From contig NZ_JACJTD010000001.1 in NCBI RefSeq assembly GCF_014698505.1, positions 371,508 to 435,507 of the forward strand: a stretch of DNA of 64,000 bases, written 5' to 3'. This document shows positions 34,013 to 45,331 of this stretch, in pieces. Below the pieces are notes generated by a model that had not been told where the DNA came from, did no database searches, and saw only the letters and a program-made list of their open reading frames with translations. The DNA comes from Nostoc foliaceum FACHB-393. GTDB lineage: Bacteria > Cyanobacteriota > Cyanobacteriia > Cyanobacteriales > Nostocaceae. The number at the start of each line of letters is the position of its first letter. Positions within the stretch are counted from its first letter, which is position 1. The position numbers were made by a program, and so were the translations under genes.

Positions 34013-36418
34013 TCAAGACTCATGTATTAATTGTGCGGCTGCAATAACTGCTTGTCCTAAAGATAAACCGCCGTCATTAGCTGGAACTAAACTGTGAGTA
34101 AGTACTTTTATTCCCAATGTTTGTAATCGTTTGCTAACTTGCTCTAACAATATACAATTTTGAAATACTCCTCCTGTTAGCGCTACCTGAGAAATCAGAT
34201 TTTCTTGAGAAAGATGTTTAACCATTTCCACAATCGCATTAGCTAAACCTTGATGAAATTTGGCAGCGATAACTGGTTGTGGAATCTGCTGCTGCAAGTC
34301 ATTAACTAAGGCTTGCCACATTGGACGCGGGTCTATATAATAAATCCTATCTGAAAAGCTAAAGTTAAAAGGATAGATTAGCGTTTCTTTATCATTATTT
34401 AAGCTGCTAACATCTACTATAGCTTCCATTGCGATCGCAGCTTGTCCTTCATAGCTACATTCATCTCTATAAATACCGATAGCCGCCGCTACTGCATCGA
34501 ACAATCGCCCTACTGAGGAAGCTGGAGGAGAGTTAATTCCTTTCTCTATAAGTTGATTGAGTAACTTGAGTGGCTTGTTTTTCAAAAATTGAAATATTTC
34601 TAAATCAGCATATTTTTGTTTGCAATCATCCCAAAGGTTAGCGGCTATTAATTGGGCATAGGTATTACGCCAAGGCTGATAAATTGCTTGTTCACCACCA
34701 ATCATTGGGACTGGTTTAAATGTTGCTAGTCGTTTAAATTTTCGGTAATCTGCTAAAAGAAATTCTCCGCCCCAGAGTGTACCATCGTTGCCGTAACCTA
34801 AACCATCTAAAGCAATGCCTAATACTGGAGGTGAATCCAGAGGAATGCCATTTTCTGCCATACAAGCGGCAATATGGGCGTGATGATGTTGAATTTGATA
34901 AATTTTGATTTGATTTGTCTCTGCAAGTTCTTTACCAAGTTTGCTTGAGAGATATTCAGGATGTTTATCTATAGCGATTATTTCTGGTTTATGCTCAAAT
35001 AAATTTAAGTATAAATTCAAAGTTTCTTGGTAAGCATTGAAAGCGGCAGCATTTTCTAAATCCCCTAAGTGTTGAGAGAGAAATGCTTCTCCATCCCGCA
35101 ATAAGCAAAAGGTATTTTTTAACTCACTACCCATTGCTAAAATTTGCGGCACCTTCTGAAATCCCGGTGGTAAAATAATTGGTGCTGGTGCATATCCTCT
35201 GGCACGGCGAATTGTTTGGACTTTATCGCCGACAACTCTCACCACCGAATCATCTACCCGATTAATAATCTCTCGATTGTGGAAGAGAAAATAATCAGCG
35301 ATTTTCCCTAATTTCTCTCTTGCTTCATCGTTATCAATACATTGTGGTTCATCGGTTAGATTGCCACTTGTTAAAACAATTGGGCGATTCATCCGCCGCA
35401 AAATTAAATGATGTAAGGGCGTATAAGGTAGCATGAAACCGAGGGTATTTTGTCCTGCTGCTACCGATGGCGCAATATGAAGAGAGTTATGAGTTAGGAG
35501 TGAGGAGTTAGGAGTAAATAAACTCTCCTTATATCCGTCTCTCTCTTTTATCTGTAGTAAAACAATTGGTGCGGCAGAACTTGCCAATAATTCTTGTTCT
35601 TTGGCGCTGACAATGCAATATTCTTCAATTACCTCCATATCTCGCGCCATTAAAGCAAAGGGTTTATGATAGCGCCTTTTGCGCTGACGCAGTTTTTGTA
35701 CAGCAGTTTCCTGAGTTGCATCGCAAGCTAGATGAATACCACCTAACCCTTTAATTGCCACAATCTCACCCTTTTGCAATAAGGTACAAACGGCATCGAC
35801 ATCATCCAACATTGAGAACATCGAAGCAGTAACCGATTTCCCATCAGCGCGTTCTAACCAAGCTGTGGGGCCGCAAGCATGACAAGCTACAGGTTGGGCG
35901 TGAAAACGGCGGTTTTCGACATCGTGGTATTCCTTTGCACATTCAGAACACATGACAAACGCAGACATACTGGTATTGCATCTGTCATAAGGAATGGCAC
36001 GAATAATACTCAGGCGAGGGCCGCAATGAGTGCAGTTAGTAAATGGGTAACGATAAAAGCGGCTAAAGGGGTCGAATATTTCTTGTTGACACTGTGGACA
36101 AGTCGCTGCATCAGGAGTAATTTCTGTTGTGATGGCATTACTGACACTAGTAGAAATTACAAAATTATCAAATTTTAATTCACCTTCATAAATAGTTCTT
36201 GTGAGTTGATTAATTTTTGCCAATGGCGGACATTCTGTTTGTAATCTGGCAACAAATTTGGTTATTGCTTTCTCACCACCAGATACCCGAATTAATACAC
36301 CTTCACCATCATTACAAACATCTCCACACAAACCGCAAGCTTTAGCCAGACGATATACAGTAGGACGAAATCCTACCCCTTGAACTGTGCCGCGAACTCT
36401 AATTTCTTCAGTCGCCAT
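34013..36418 (-). CDS. hypF: Carbamoyltransferase HypF
   Basis: 801 residues from ATG 36416-36418. Domains in order: acylphosphatase (RVRGTVQGVGFRPTVYRLA), two zinc fingers (CPQCQQEI, CTHCGPR, CSECAKEYHD, CHACGP), YrdC-like domain, and a Kae1-like carbamoyltransferase domain with HHHAHIAACMAENG. It transfers the carbamoyl group to HypE. Odd: residues encoded at about 35478-35545 (SLFTPNSSLLTHNSLH) derive from CTCCTAA-type heptamers and look like an in-frame repeat insertion in the YrdC region. Confidence 0.96.
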   Translation of the reverse strand: MATEEIRVRGTVQGVGFRPTVYRLAKACGLCGDVCNDGEGVLIRVSGGEKAITKFVARLQTECPPLAKINQLTRTIYEGELKFDNFVISTSVSNAITTEITPDAATCPQCQQEIFDPFSRFYRYPFTNCTHCGPRLSIIRAIPYDRCNTSMSAFVMCSECAKEYHDVENRRFHAQPVACHACGPTAWLERADGKSVTASMFSMLDDVDAVCTLLQKGEIVAIKGLGGIHLACDATQETAVQKLRQRKRRYHKPFALMARDMEVIEEYCIVSAKEQELLASSAAPIVLLQIKERDGYKESLFTPNSSLLTHNSLHIAPSVAAGQNTLGFMLPYTPLHHLILRRMNRPIVLTSGNLTDEPQCIDNDEAREKLGKIADYFLFHNREIINRVDDSVVRVVGDKVQTIRRARGYAPAPIILPPGFQKVPQILAMGSELKNTFCLLRDGEAFLSQHLGDLENAAAFNAYQETLNLYLNLFEHKPEIIAIDKHPEYLSSKLGKELAETNQIKIYQIQHHHAHIAACMAENGIPLDSPPVLGIALDGLGYGNDGTLWGGEFLLADYRKFKRLATFKPVPMIGGEQAIYQPWRNTYAQLIAANLWDDCKQKYADLEIFQFLKNKPLKLLNQLIEKGINSPPASSVGRLFDAVAAAIGIYRDECSYEGQAAIAMEAIVDVSSLNNDKETLIYPFNFSFSDRIYYIDPRPMWQALVNDLQQQIPQPVIAAKFHQGLANAIVEMVKHLSQENLISQVALTGGVFQNCILLEQVSKRLQTLGIKVLTHSLVPANDGGLSLGQAVIAAAQLIHES

Positions 36419-36438
36419 ATAAATCTGACTTTCAAAAA

Positions 36439-37653
36439 TTACGAATTATTAAACTGCCACAGCAAAATTCGGTTATTTCCAGAATCAGCTATTACCAACC
36501 TATTGCCACAAATTTTTATTCCGTAACACCAATTTAAACTATCTCGTTTCGGCAATCCAAAATTACGATTTTCACCTTTACTTTGAAAATTTATTTGTCC
36601 TGCCAACCCATCTGCCACTACACCTTGCAGTGATAAAATTGATTCTGGCTTCTTCCATCCTAACAAACGGGAATTAGCAGTATCTGCAACTACTAACCAA
36701 TCCCCAGCAACATCCACACCATAAGGCATACTCAAACTACTAGCACTTGGCAAATAAACTCCTTGATTCATTTCCACAAAATCAAAGCTTTTTTGCCCTA
36801 AAACCACTGCACAAGGAGCATTATTTTCTGTTGGTATTCCCTGCCAAATCATTACCCGGTGATTACCTGCATCGCTGACAACCAAATTCTCTCCCCAAAA
36901 GGTGATGTCGTGACACCAACGCATACTCGCTGCGGTTGGAGAACTACCGCCGTTTTCATTGCGAGATATCATATCCGGTTGTCCCAAAACTAAATCAGCG
37001 GGTTGACCGTTTTCTGTTGGTAACTGATGCCAAATTAATAGCCTTCTATTACCAGTGTCAGCAATAAATAGTCGCCCTTGATGATAGAAAACACCATAGG
37101 GCCAGTGCATTGTACTAGCAGATGCTGCATGATTTCCCCGATTTGGTTCATTATCGCTAAAATTAACTTGCCCTAACACCAAATCCGCTGGAACATTGTT
37201 ATCTTCTGGTAATTTTTTCCAAATCAAAACCCGATGATTCCAAGCATCTGCTACAGCTAATCCTTCGCCGCAAGCACAAATCCCTGTTGGTACACTTAGG
37301 GTTGTCCTTCCCGGTGTGCTTTTAGCATTTTGTCCCTCATGATAAAAGTCAGGTTGTCCAATTACCCAATCAGCAGGTTGACTATCTCTCGTGGGTAATT
37401 TCTGCCATCCTAATAATCGATGATGTCCCGTATCTGATACCCATAAAGGGCCAGTTTCTGATAACAAACAAGCACCACGAGGCCCAAACATTTCTATCGG
37501 ACTGGGTGCTACAGGTATCACTAATTGTTCTGGTTCAATAATGCTGCCTAAAATTATCTCTGCACCTTGAGGTGATAAAGGTAATTTTTGAGAAATTTCT
37601 GTTGCTTCTAGCGGTAATTGTGATATTGAATTATTTTTGATTGGGATATCCAT
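36439..37653 (-). CDS. NHL/beta-propeller repeat protein of the extended hyp operon
   Basis: 404 residues from ATG 37651-37653. At least five repeats of the type WVSDTGHHRLLGWQKLP, LAVADAWNHRVLIWKKLP, FIADTGNRRLLIWHQLP, VVSDAGNHRVMIWQGIP, VVADTANSRLLGW, with the linker PADLVLGQ. These form a beta-propeller. No signal peptide. Ends 20 bases before hypF. From memory a similar gene precedes hypF in Nostoc PCC 7120, where it belongs to the extended hyp operon; a role in hydrogenase assembly is plausible but unproven. Confidence 0.85.
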   Translation of the reverse strand: MDIPIKNNSISQLPLEATEISQKLPLSPQGAEIILGSIIEPEQLVIPVAPSPIEMFGPRGACLLSETGPLWVSDTGHHRLLGWQKLPTRDSQPADWVIGQPDFYHEGQNAKSTPGRTTLSVPTGICACGEGLAVADAWNHRVLIWKKLPEDNNVPADLVLGQVNFSDNEPNRGNHAASASTMHWPYGVFYHQGRLFIADTGNRRLLIWHQLPTENGQPADLVLGQPDMISRNENGGSSPTAASMRWCHDITFWGENLVVSDAGNHRVMIWQGIPTENNAPCAVVLGQKSFDFVEMNQGVYLPSASSLSMPYGVDVAGDWLVVADTANSRLLGWKKPESILSLQGVVADGLAGQINFQSKGENRNFGLPKRDSLNWCYGIKICGNRLVIADSGNNRILLWQFNNS

Positions 37654-37835
37654 GAACCGCAGATAGACGCTGATAATTATTTAAAAACATTAATGTTGAT
37701 TAGCATGTAACAGCAGTCACAATTTTGCATTATGTTTTCCCAGAAAACCTTTAAAAAAGTTTTCTATTAATCAATCTTAAAAAGTTTTTGCAAACCTTTA
37801 GTGCCTTTCGTTACACAATAATATTTGTAATGAGT

Positions 37836-38196
37836 GCGCGATATACTGAAATGAGAAAGCAATCAAGCCTTTTGAGAAAGCAATATGCTTTTTTACTTGC
37901 GGAAAATACCAAAATCAATGCGCGATATACTGAAATGAGAAAGCAATCAAGCATTTTGAGAAAGCAATATGCCTTTTTGCTTGCTAAATCTACCGAAATG
38001 AGAAAGTAATCAGGCATTTTGAGAAAGCAATATGCCTTTTTGAGAAAGCAATCAGTGATTTTGCTTTCTCAAAACACTAAAATGAACAACTGAATTACAC
38101 AAAGGAGAAACAATTCAGGTATATTGATAAAGCAATCGGTCTTTTTGATTGCACAAAACCCTAAAATCAATGCGTGAACTACTGAAATGAAAAGGC
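37836..38196. repeat. Degenerate 84-base tandem repeat array
   Basis: Unit 1 (37836-37919) and unit 2 (from 37920) share GCGCGATATACTGAAATGAG, AAAGCAATCAAG and TTTTGAGAAAGCAATATGC. A third, shorter copy starts near 37993, and diverged copies continue to about 38196. The 84-base period equals twelve heptamers and 28 codons, so open frames arise by chance on both strands. Confidence 0.85.
38038..38074. repeat. Perfect 14-base-stem hairpin within the array
   Basis: TTTTGAGAAAGCAA (38038-38051), nine-base loop, TTGCTTTCTCAAAA (38061-38074). It is palindromic, so it could fold in RNA from either strand. T-rich flanks let it act as a terminator or attenuator for leftward transcription from the NifU-Rieske gene. 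Confidence 0.75.
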
Positions 38197-38255
38197 AAAG
38201 TTGTTGTAATTGCCTAGTCGCCGAGTATATTTGCCCAGATATTACTTTAGCATCA

Positions 38256-39101
38256 TCATTTTTGCAGTTTCACAAAAATCTTATCGCCCTTAATCTTTAC
38301 TAGATACGACTGAAGCGAAACATCAGGTGCAGTTAAGCATTTACCTGTCTCTAAACTGTACTGGAATCCGTGGGAAGGACAGGTAATAATACCATTTTCA
38401 ACTTTACCCTTTTCTAAGGGAGATCCTAGATGCGTGCAAGCATTACGGTAACATTTTATTGCAACATCTTGGCGATATAAAATGAGTGAAGTACCAGCAA
38501 GTTGTACTGCCAATACACTCAATTCAAGAACTTGATCAATAGTCGCTACTTTGATCCAAGTAGAAGTTATTTTTGAAGAGAATGGACTGATTAAACCAGG
38601 ATTTGCATTGTTAACAATAGGGTTGTAATTAACCGCAACCACTTTGCTAATTTCGGGACAATGATTTTTGATTGCCTGTTCTACTCCTTGAGATAAAGTC
38701 AAAGTAGAAGCTGGACAACTGCTGCAAGTTCCTATTAATCTAACTTCTACTGTATCTGGTGGCTGAATTGCCACTAGTTCTACATCCCCATTATGGCTTT
38801 TTAAACCTGGGCGTACTTCTTCAAGGGCTGTCTGAATGCGCTGTGTTAATGGTGCTTTTGGTGGTTTAACTAGTTCGTGATAAAGCAGAACTGCATACAC
38901 TAATTCATCAGCAACAGCATGACGCAAAGCTGACATTGATTCTTGTTTTAGGCTTTTAATCAAATTAGTCAATGCAGCTTTATGCAAATCTTCAATTGCT
39001 CTTTTTAGACCTACTGCTACACACCGTTGGCTTTCATCCCACTCGGATATAATTGCCTCAAAGCGGTTAATTTCCCGAACTAATTCTTCAAGGTTGGGCA
39101 T
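38256..39101 (-). CDS. NifU C-terminal domain fused to a Rieske [2Fe-2S] domain
   Basis: 281 residues from ATG 39099-39101. An N-terminal helical part (~1-85) is followed by a NifU/Nfu scaffold domain (RPGLKSHNGDVELVAI, then VRLIGTCSSCPASTLTL with the CxxC). Residues ~180-281 form a Rieske domain: CYRNACTHLGSPL and CPSHGFQYSLETGKCL give the Cys/His ligand pairs. The N-terminal scaffold could assemble a cluster and the Rieske domain carry electrons. Part of the extended hyp operon; a role in loading Fe-S clusters into HupS has been proposed for the Nostoc PCC 7120 counterpart. Confidence 0.88.
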   Translation of the reverse strand: MPNLEELVREINRFEAIISEWDESQRCVAVGLKRAIEDLHKAALTNLIKSLKQESMSALRHAVADELVYAVLLYHELVKPPKAPLTQRIQTALEEVRPGLKSHNGDVELVAIQPPDTVEVRLIGTCSSCPASTLTLSQGVEQAIKNHCPEISKVVAVNYNPIVNNANPGLISPFSSKITSTWIKVATIDQVLELSVLAVQLAGTSLILYRQDVAIKCYRNACTHLGSPLEKGKVENGIITCPSHGFQYSLETGKCLTAPDVSLQSYLVKIKGDKIFVKLQK

Positions 39102-39147
39102 GGGTATTGGAAAAACAACTCACAAACGGCTAATGACTAATGACAAT

Positions 39148-39372
39148 TCACTTCATTTTGAAATCCTTGAGGAGAAATGGCATAATCATGCCCGTCACTA
39201 AACTAGATAATATTATTGGTAAGTAGAAGGGAATTGGGGCTTGTGCGAGTAACACTAGCAGTAAGAAACCCACAGCAATACCAATAGTAGTTTGCTTGGC
39301 AAAATACATCGGTTCGCGTATTAGCTTTCCTTTAAAAAATAACTTGGCAGAAAGCCATCCTATCTCTAACAT
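39148..39372 (-). CDS. Small membrane protein, extended hyp operon (second)
   Basis: 74 residues from ATG 39370-39372 (MLEIGWLSAKLFFKGK), preceded by GGAGGAAAG, an excellent ribosome site that decides the start; the open frame reaches 39561 but that part is only a shadow of the neighbour. Two membrane helices: GIAVGFLLLVLLAQAPIPF and LPIILSSLVTGMIMPFLL. Eight bases after the previous small membrane gene. No family name known to me. Its pairing suggests a two-component membrane complex linked to hydrogenase assembly or docking. Confidence 0.8.
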   Translation of the reverse strand: MLEIGWLSAKLFFKGKLIREPMYFAKQTTIGIAVGFLLLVLLAQAPIPFYLPIILSSLVTGMIMPFLLKDFKMK

Positions 39373-39380
39373 CTTTCCTC

Positions 39381-39647
39381 CTAATAATTTGTCAATAAAT
39401 TTAAAGCAGCAAGCCCTAAGAGGATGGCGGGAATTACACCCGCAGGGGCAAGTAATGCACCAAGCATTGCTGAAAACTGATAGCCTAAATCTTTCCCAGC
39501 TAACAGCATTCCACCAATTGCACCGCCGACCATAGACAAGACTACTGCTATGATTAGCCACACTAATTCTGTTGCTATGTTCAGATCACCATCTGCTAAA
39601 CTTGTGATAAAATTTATCACATTTGGGGAGTTAAAAATATCTCTCAT
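39381..39647 (-). CDS. Small membrane protein, extended hyp operon (first)
   Basis: 88 residues from ATG 39645-39647 (MRDIFNSPNVINFITSLAD). Two glycine-rich hydrophobic segments: LVWLIIAVVLSMVGGAIGGML and MLGALLAPAGVIPAILLGLA. No Cys or His ligands. From memory, small membrane genes also occur at this place in Nostoc PCC 7120. It could anchor HupSL, which has no membrane anchor of its own, but this is inference. Confidence 0.8.
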   Translation of the reverse strand: MRDIFNSPNVINFITSLADGDLNIATELVWLIIAVVLSMVGGAIGGMLLAGKDLGYQFSAMLGALLAPAGVIPAILLGLAALNLLTNY

Positions 39648-39707
39648 GCTGTTTTTTCCTGATTGCTAAAGTCAAGAGTGAAGAATAAAATTAGAGATCC
39701 ATAACTC

Positions 39708-40676
39708 CTAACCCTTCATTTCTGCTTCTACATCTTTTAGCGCTTGGGCTACTACCTCTACTTGTGCCATTTGTTGATATTTCGTAAATATTTCTAAAGC
39801 ATCTTGATAGTAACTCTGCGCTTGCAAAAGATTTTTAGGATTACCAGCTTCTGGTTTTTCCTGGTCATCTGGTAAGTTGAAGAGGGCGTTGGCTTTGTTA
39901 GAAATTGTATTAGCGTACTCTAGGGGTGTGTCTTTGGAGTTACGCACTTTTAGCGCTTCATCATAAGCTGCGATCGCACGCAAGTTATTCTCCACAGGAT
40001 GGGAACTCACTAAATATTGCAAAGCGTTACCTAAATTGTTTTGCAACATCGCATATTCTCTGGGATGATCGATCAGATTAATATGCTTTAGCGCCACCTC
40101 AAATGATTGCACAGCTAACCCTTGACGCAAGTATTCCCGTTCCGATGCTAGGGGCATAGAAAGGTAAGCGATCGCAATATTGTTATACAAAATCGCGTAT
40201 TCTTGGGGGTAATCTTCCCAAGTAAACACCCGCAACGCCTCATGATAAGCCTGGATGCTGTCGGTTATCCGCGCCAAATTGAATGGCACTAGCGACTGCA
40301 ACACCAGCCCAAAATTCATCTGCGTTTCTGCCACTTCTTCTGGCAAAGCTAATTGTTGTAAAATCGGTAATGCCTCTTCATAACCGACTTTAGCTTGCAT
40401 CAACAGTTGGTAATCAGCATCCGGTATTGCCTGTAATGTCCCCGCCATGCCTACTTTGGCCCTGGCTTTCAGTAGGGGATACTCCTCACCACACATCTCG
40501 TAGGCCCGGTAATATAAGCCAACTGCATTCCGCAAGTCTTGGGCAGCTTTGGGCTTTTTTTGAAAACCCTGTGCTATCTCAATCAGCATTTGGATTTTTT
40601 CCTCTGCTGAGGCTGACTCCGATGCAACAGCTGCGATCGCAGCCTTCACTGCTGAATCTGTAATGCTGGGGGTCAT
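39708..40676 (-). CDS. TPR-repeat protein, first gene of the extended hyp operon
   Basis: 322 residues from ATG 40674-40676 (MTPSITDSAVKAAIAAVAS); ATG-type start at 40718 would add 14. Several tetratricopeptide-like helix pairs are visible: LRNAVGLYYRAYEMCGEEYP, ETQMNFGLVLQSL, YAILYNNIAIAYLSMP, YAMLQNNLGNALQYL, YANTISNKANALFNLP. The clear N..G/A.A spacing gives at least five repeats. No membrane part. TPR proteins dock partners; here the likely clients are hydrogenase or Fe-S assembly proteins. It heads the leftward operon and is divergent from hupS. Confidence 0.82.
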   Translation of the reverse strand: MTPSITDSAVKAAIAAVASESASAEEKIQMLIEIAQGFQKKPKAAQDLRNAVGLYYRAYEMCGEEYPLLKARAKVGMAGTLQAIPDADYQLLMQAKVGYEEALPILQQLALPEEVAETQMNFGLVLQSLVPFNLARITDSIQAYHEALRVFTWEDYPQEYAILYNNIAIAYLSMPLASEREYLRQGLAVQSFEVALKHINLIDHPREYAMLQNNLGNALQYLVSSHPVENNLRAIAAYDEALKVRNSKDTPLEYANTISNKANALFNLPDDQEKPEAGNPKNLLQAQSYYQDALEIFTKYQQMAQVEVVAQALKDVEAEMKG

Positions 40677-41116
40677 AACTCTGCCGTACTCTAGCCAATT
40701 GGGAATTGAGTCCAACACCCATGAATGAACGAGATACTTTTGGGCATCTCATCACGGGCCATACCGATTTACGCAGGCTTCGAGTCCTTTAGGCGGAATT
40801 CCCCTTTTGTCTGAGAGGCTAGGGATTAGTGACTAGTGATTGGGGATTAGGGAAGAGTTTTCCCAGTACCCAATCCCCAATACCTAGTCCTTAATTCCCA
40901 ATCTCTAAAATATAAAACACTCTATTTCTAAAATTCTAGGGGGAAATTGCCAATATTAATGTCAGTTTTAAACACCTTACATTTTGATAAGGTGTTCTGT
41001 ATCATGACCTGACACAACGCAGTTATTCTATATTGAATTGATAACATCTTATATATTTAAGACCTAACTTTGTTATCAAAATCTAATTCTTCACTATTTC
41101 ATTATTTTAATTTGCA

Positions 41117-41145
41117 GTAGGGGCACGGCATTGCCGTGCCCCTAC
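41117..41145. repeat. Palindrome, GTAGGGGCACGGCA family
   Basis: GTAGGGGCACGGCA T TGCCGTGCCCCTAC, 14-base arms. It lies 470 bases upstream of hupS and about 95 bases from the related copy at 41241-41268. Confidence 0.85.
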
Positions 41146-41191
41146 TTTTAAATCACAATACTTTCACGTTTAAAATATTAGCCTATTTAGA

Positions 41192-41300
41192 TATAGCGGT
41201 TTCCGTATAATACAGAAAAAATAATTAACCACAGATACTAGTAGGGGCACGGCAATGCCGTGCCCTACCCGTGTATTTGATTCACATGAGAAGCGCTATA
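41192..41300. repeat. MITE-like element upstream of hupS
   Basis: Outer inverted ends TATAGCGGTTTCCG and GAGAAGCGCTATA; central palindrome GTAGGGGCACGGC / GCCGTGCCCTAC at 41241-41268. Same plan as the element at 1813-1916. It ends 317 bases before the hupS start, so it may alter the hydrogenase promoter. Confidence 0.75.
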
Positions 41301-41617
41301 GCAATCCTATCTGATTGGTAAAAATTCGTTGTGTCTAGATTACCGATTTATTTAATAATTTAGAGAGCTAACTTTCAGTAAAAAATCAGACGTTCAGTTT
41401 ATTATTCAAGTTTTTGTGAGAAAGTCTGTTATTGATACAACTTTTAAGCGATCTCAATTGCATTTAAATTCTTAGCAATGATTAATTTTTATTTAACAAA
41501 AGATAATTCAATAGAAAATCCACTAATATAAATAAATAAATATTGATAAATACGTGAAACTCTACAAGCATTATTTACTAAGTCACGTATGGCAAACAAT
41601 ACAAAAACACCTAGCCC

Positions 41618-42580
<963 letters not shown>

Positions 42581-42794
42581 TCATTAGTCATTAGAGAATG
42601 TTTGAAAAGTCTACGCTTGTATCGAGATCCCCCCTAGCCCCCCTTAAAAAGGGGGGAATAACCTTCTCAAAGTCCTCCTTTTTAAGGAGGATTTAGGAGG
42701 ATCTAAAATTTTGGATACCTCAGTCACCATTTTTCAAACAACCTTTTATTGAACAACAAATGACAAATAACAAATGACAAAGGACAAATGACAA
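42581..42794. repeat. hupS-hupL intergenic hairpins and heptamer repeats
   Basis: 214 bases. CCCCCCTTAAAAAGGGGGG (42638-42656) and CCTCCTTTTTAAGGAGG (42674-42690) can each fold, and pair with each other. At 42752-42800 there are seven-base repeats of ACAAATG type running into the hupL start. Such a structure between hupS and hupL could change the ratio of the two subunits' mRNA. Confidence 0.8.
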
Positions 42795-44390
<1,596 letters not shown>

Positions 44391-44472
44391 TTCTCAAAAT
44401 TCTTCTGGCTTTCTATCACCGTTTCTTCAATCCATCCGTTCTTGTAGCTGTTCAAGACTCATTTAGTCGTCG

Positions 44473-45051
44473 TTAATGGCACTGCAAAACTTGAACAGCA
44501 GTCAACTTTAGATCAGCAAATACAAGCGAAGCGATCGCACTATCTCCTAGATACACCTTCTCCTCATAAAAACCCTCTACCCATTCCAGAACTGTCACTC
44601 GCTGTTGTATCGGATCAACAATCCAATACTCAAGAATACCCCGTGCTGCATACTCAGATCGCTTATAGCGATAATCACGACTACTCTGATTTGGACTTAC
44701 CACTTCAACCACTAATAACGGCGGTGGCATCTCTGGCATTACCGTAGATCGTTTAGCCCCCTCCATCGCCGTCGCCAACTCCTCAGAAAACACCACTAAA
44801 TCAGGAACGCGCACCCGTGAGCCAGTAGTTATAATTTCCGTTTTCATCGACAGCCGATAAGCAGGAATACCCAGTTGCACAAAGCAAACAAGGATAAACA
44901 TGGCAATTCGTCGATTTATCTCACTCTCGGCCGTCATCAGAAGCAATTCTCCATCTTCAAACTCATACATTGCATCTGTACCATCGTCATAATTAAAGAA
45001 CTCCTCAAGAGTCATATTCCCAGATGCAGCTTTATCTAATGTGATTGCCAT
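44473..45051 (-). CDS. Uma2-family (DUF820) PD-(D/E)XK nuclease-like protein
   Basis: 192 residues from ATG 45049-45051 (MAITLDKAASGNMTLEEFF); an upstream ATG at 45081 is less likely. Family core: MYEFEDGELLLM, VRVPDLVVFSEE, PPLLVVEVVSPNQSSRDYRYKRSEYAARGILEYWIVDP. The D and E-x-V residues fit a restriction-nuclease-like fold. Cyanobacteria carry dozens of these; function is unknown. It lies between hupL and the cold-shock-domain gene on the opposite strand to hupL. Confidence 0.88.
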   Translation of the reverse strand: MAITLDKAASGNMTLEEFFNYDDGTDAMYEFEDGELLLMTAESEINRRIAMFILVCFVQLGIPAYRLSMKTEIITTGSRVRVPDLVVFSEELATAMEGAKRSTVMPEMPPPLLVVEVVSPNQSSRDYRYKRSEYAARGILEYWIVDPIQQRVTVLEWVEGFYEEKVYLGDSAIASLVFADLKLTAVQVLQCH

Positions 45052-45331
45052 AATCACCTTACCTTCTGGTAAAAACATCATTAACTTACTATTATCACAA
45101 TATCTCTAGGACTTACGCGCTTAATTTAATTATCAGGTGCGTTAGTCATAGGGTAAGGCACCGAAATTTTTGTAGTTTATAGTTTACTAAGCAGCTATTG
45201 TGAGTCTACTTACTCCATTTCCATTTCAGCGATCGCAGTAAAAGTTTTCATATCATAATCATGGACAACGCTCACTTACAGCTTACTGGATTGGTCATCG
45301 AACTGAGCGATCTATGACAATCAGACTAAAC

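Larger units (their letters stand above)
37654..38255. other. 600-base gap inside the extended hyp operon, filled by repeats
   Basis: Between the NifU-Rieske and NHL genes. It is largely made of the degenerate tandem repeats at 37836-38196 and the hairpin at 38038-38074. No gene; short open frames on both strands are repeat artefacts. A promoter for the NHL-hyp part may lie at 37654-37835. Confidence 0.6.
40677..41617. promoter_or_regulatory. Divergent promoter region of the extended hyp operon and hupSL
   Basis: 940 bases with no gene. It must hold the promoters of both hydrogenase operons. A CCCAATCCCCAAT-type low-complexity stretch lies near 40830-40910; palindromes lie at 41117-41145 and in the MITE at 41192-41300. 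The hupS-proximal 300 bases are AT-rich. I see no strong GTA-N8-TAC NtcA site. In N. punctiforme hupSL is known to be NtcA-dependent, so a degenerate site is possible. Confidence 0.55.

Noticed and set aside
37788..38017. Short repetitive frames on both strands (RYTEMRKQSS-like)
   Set aside because: Explained by the 84-base tandem repeat; no ribosome site and sense/antisense frames are equally open.
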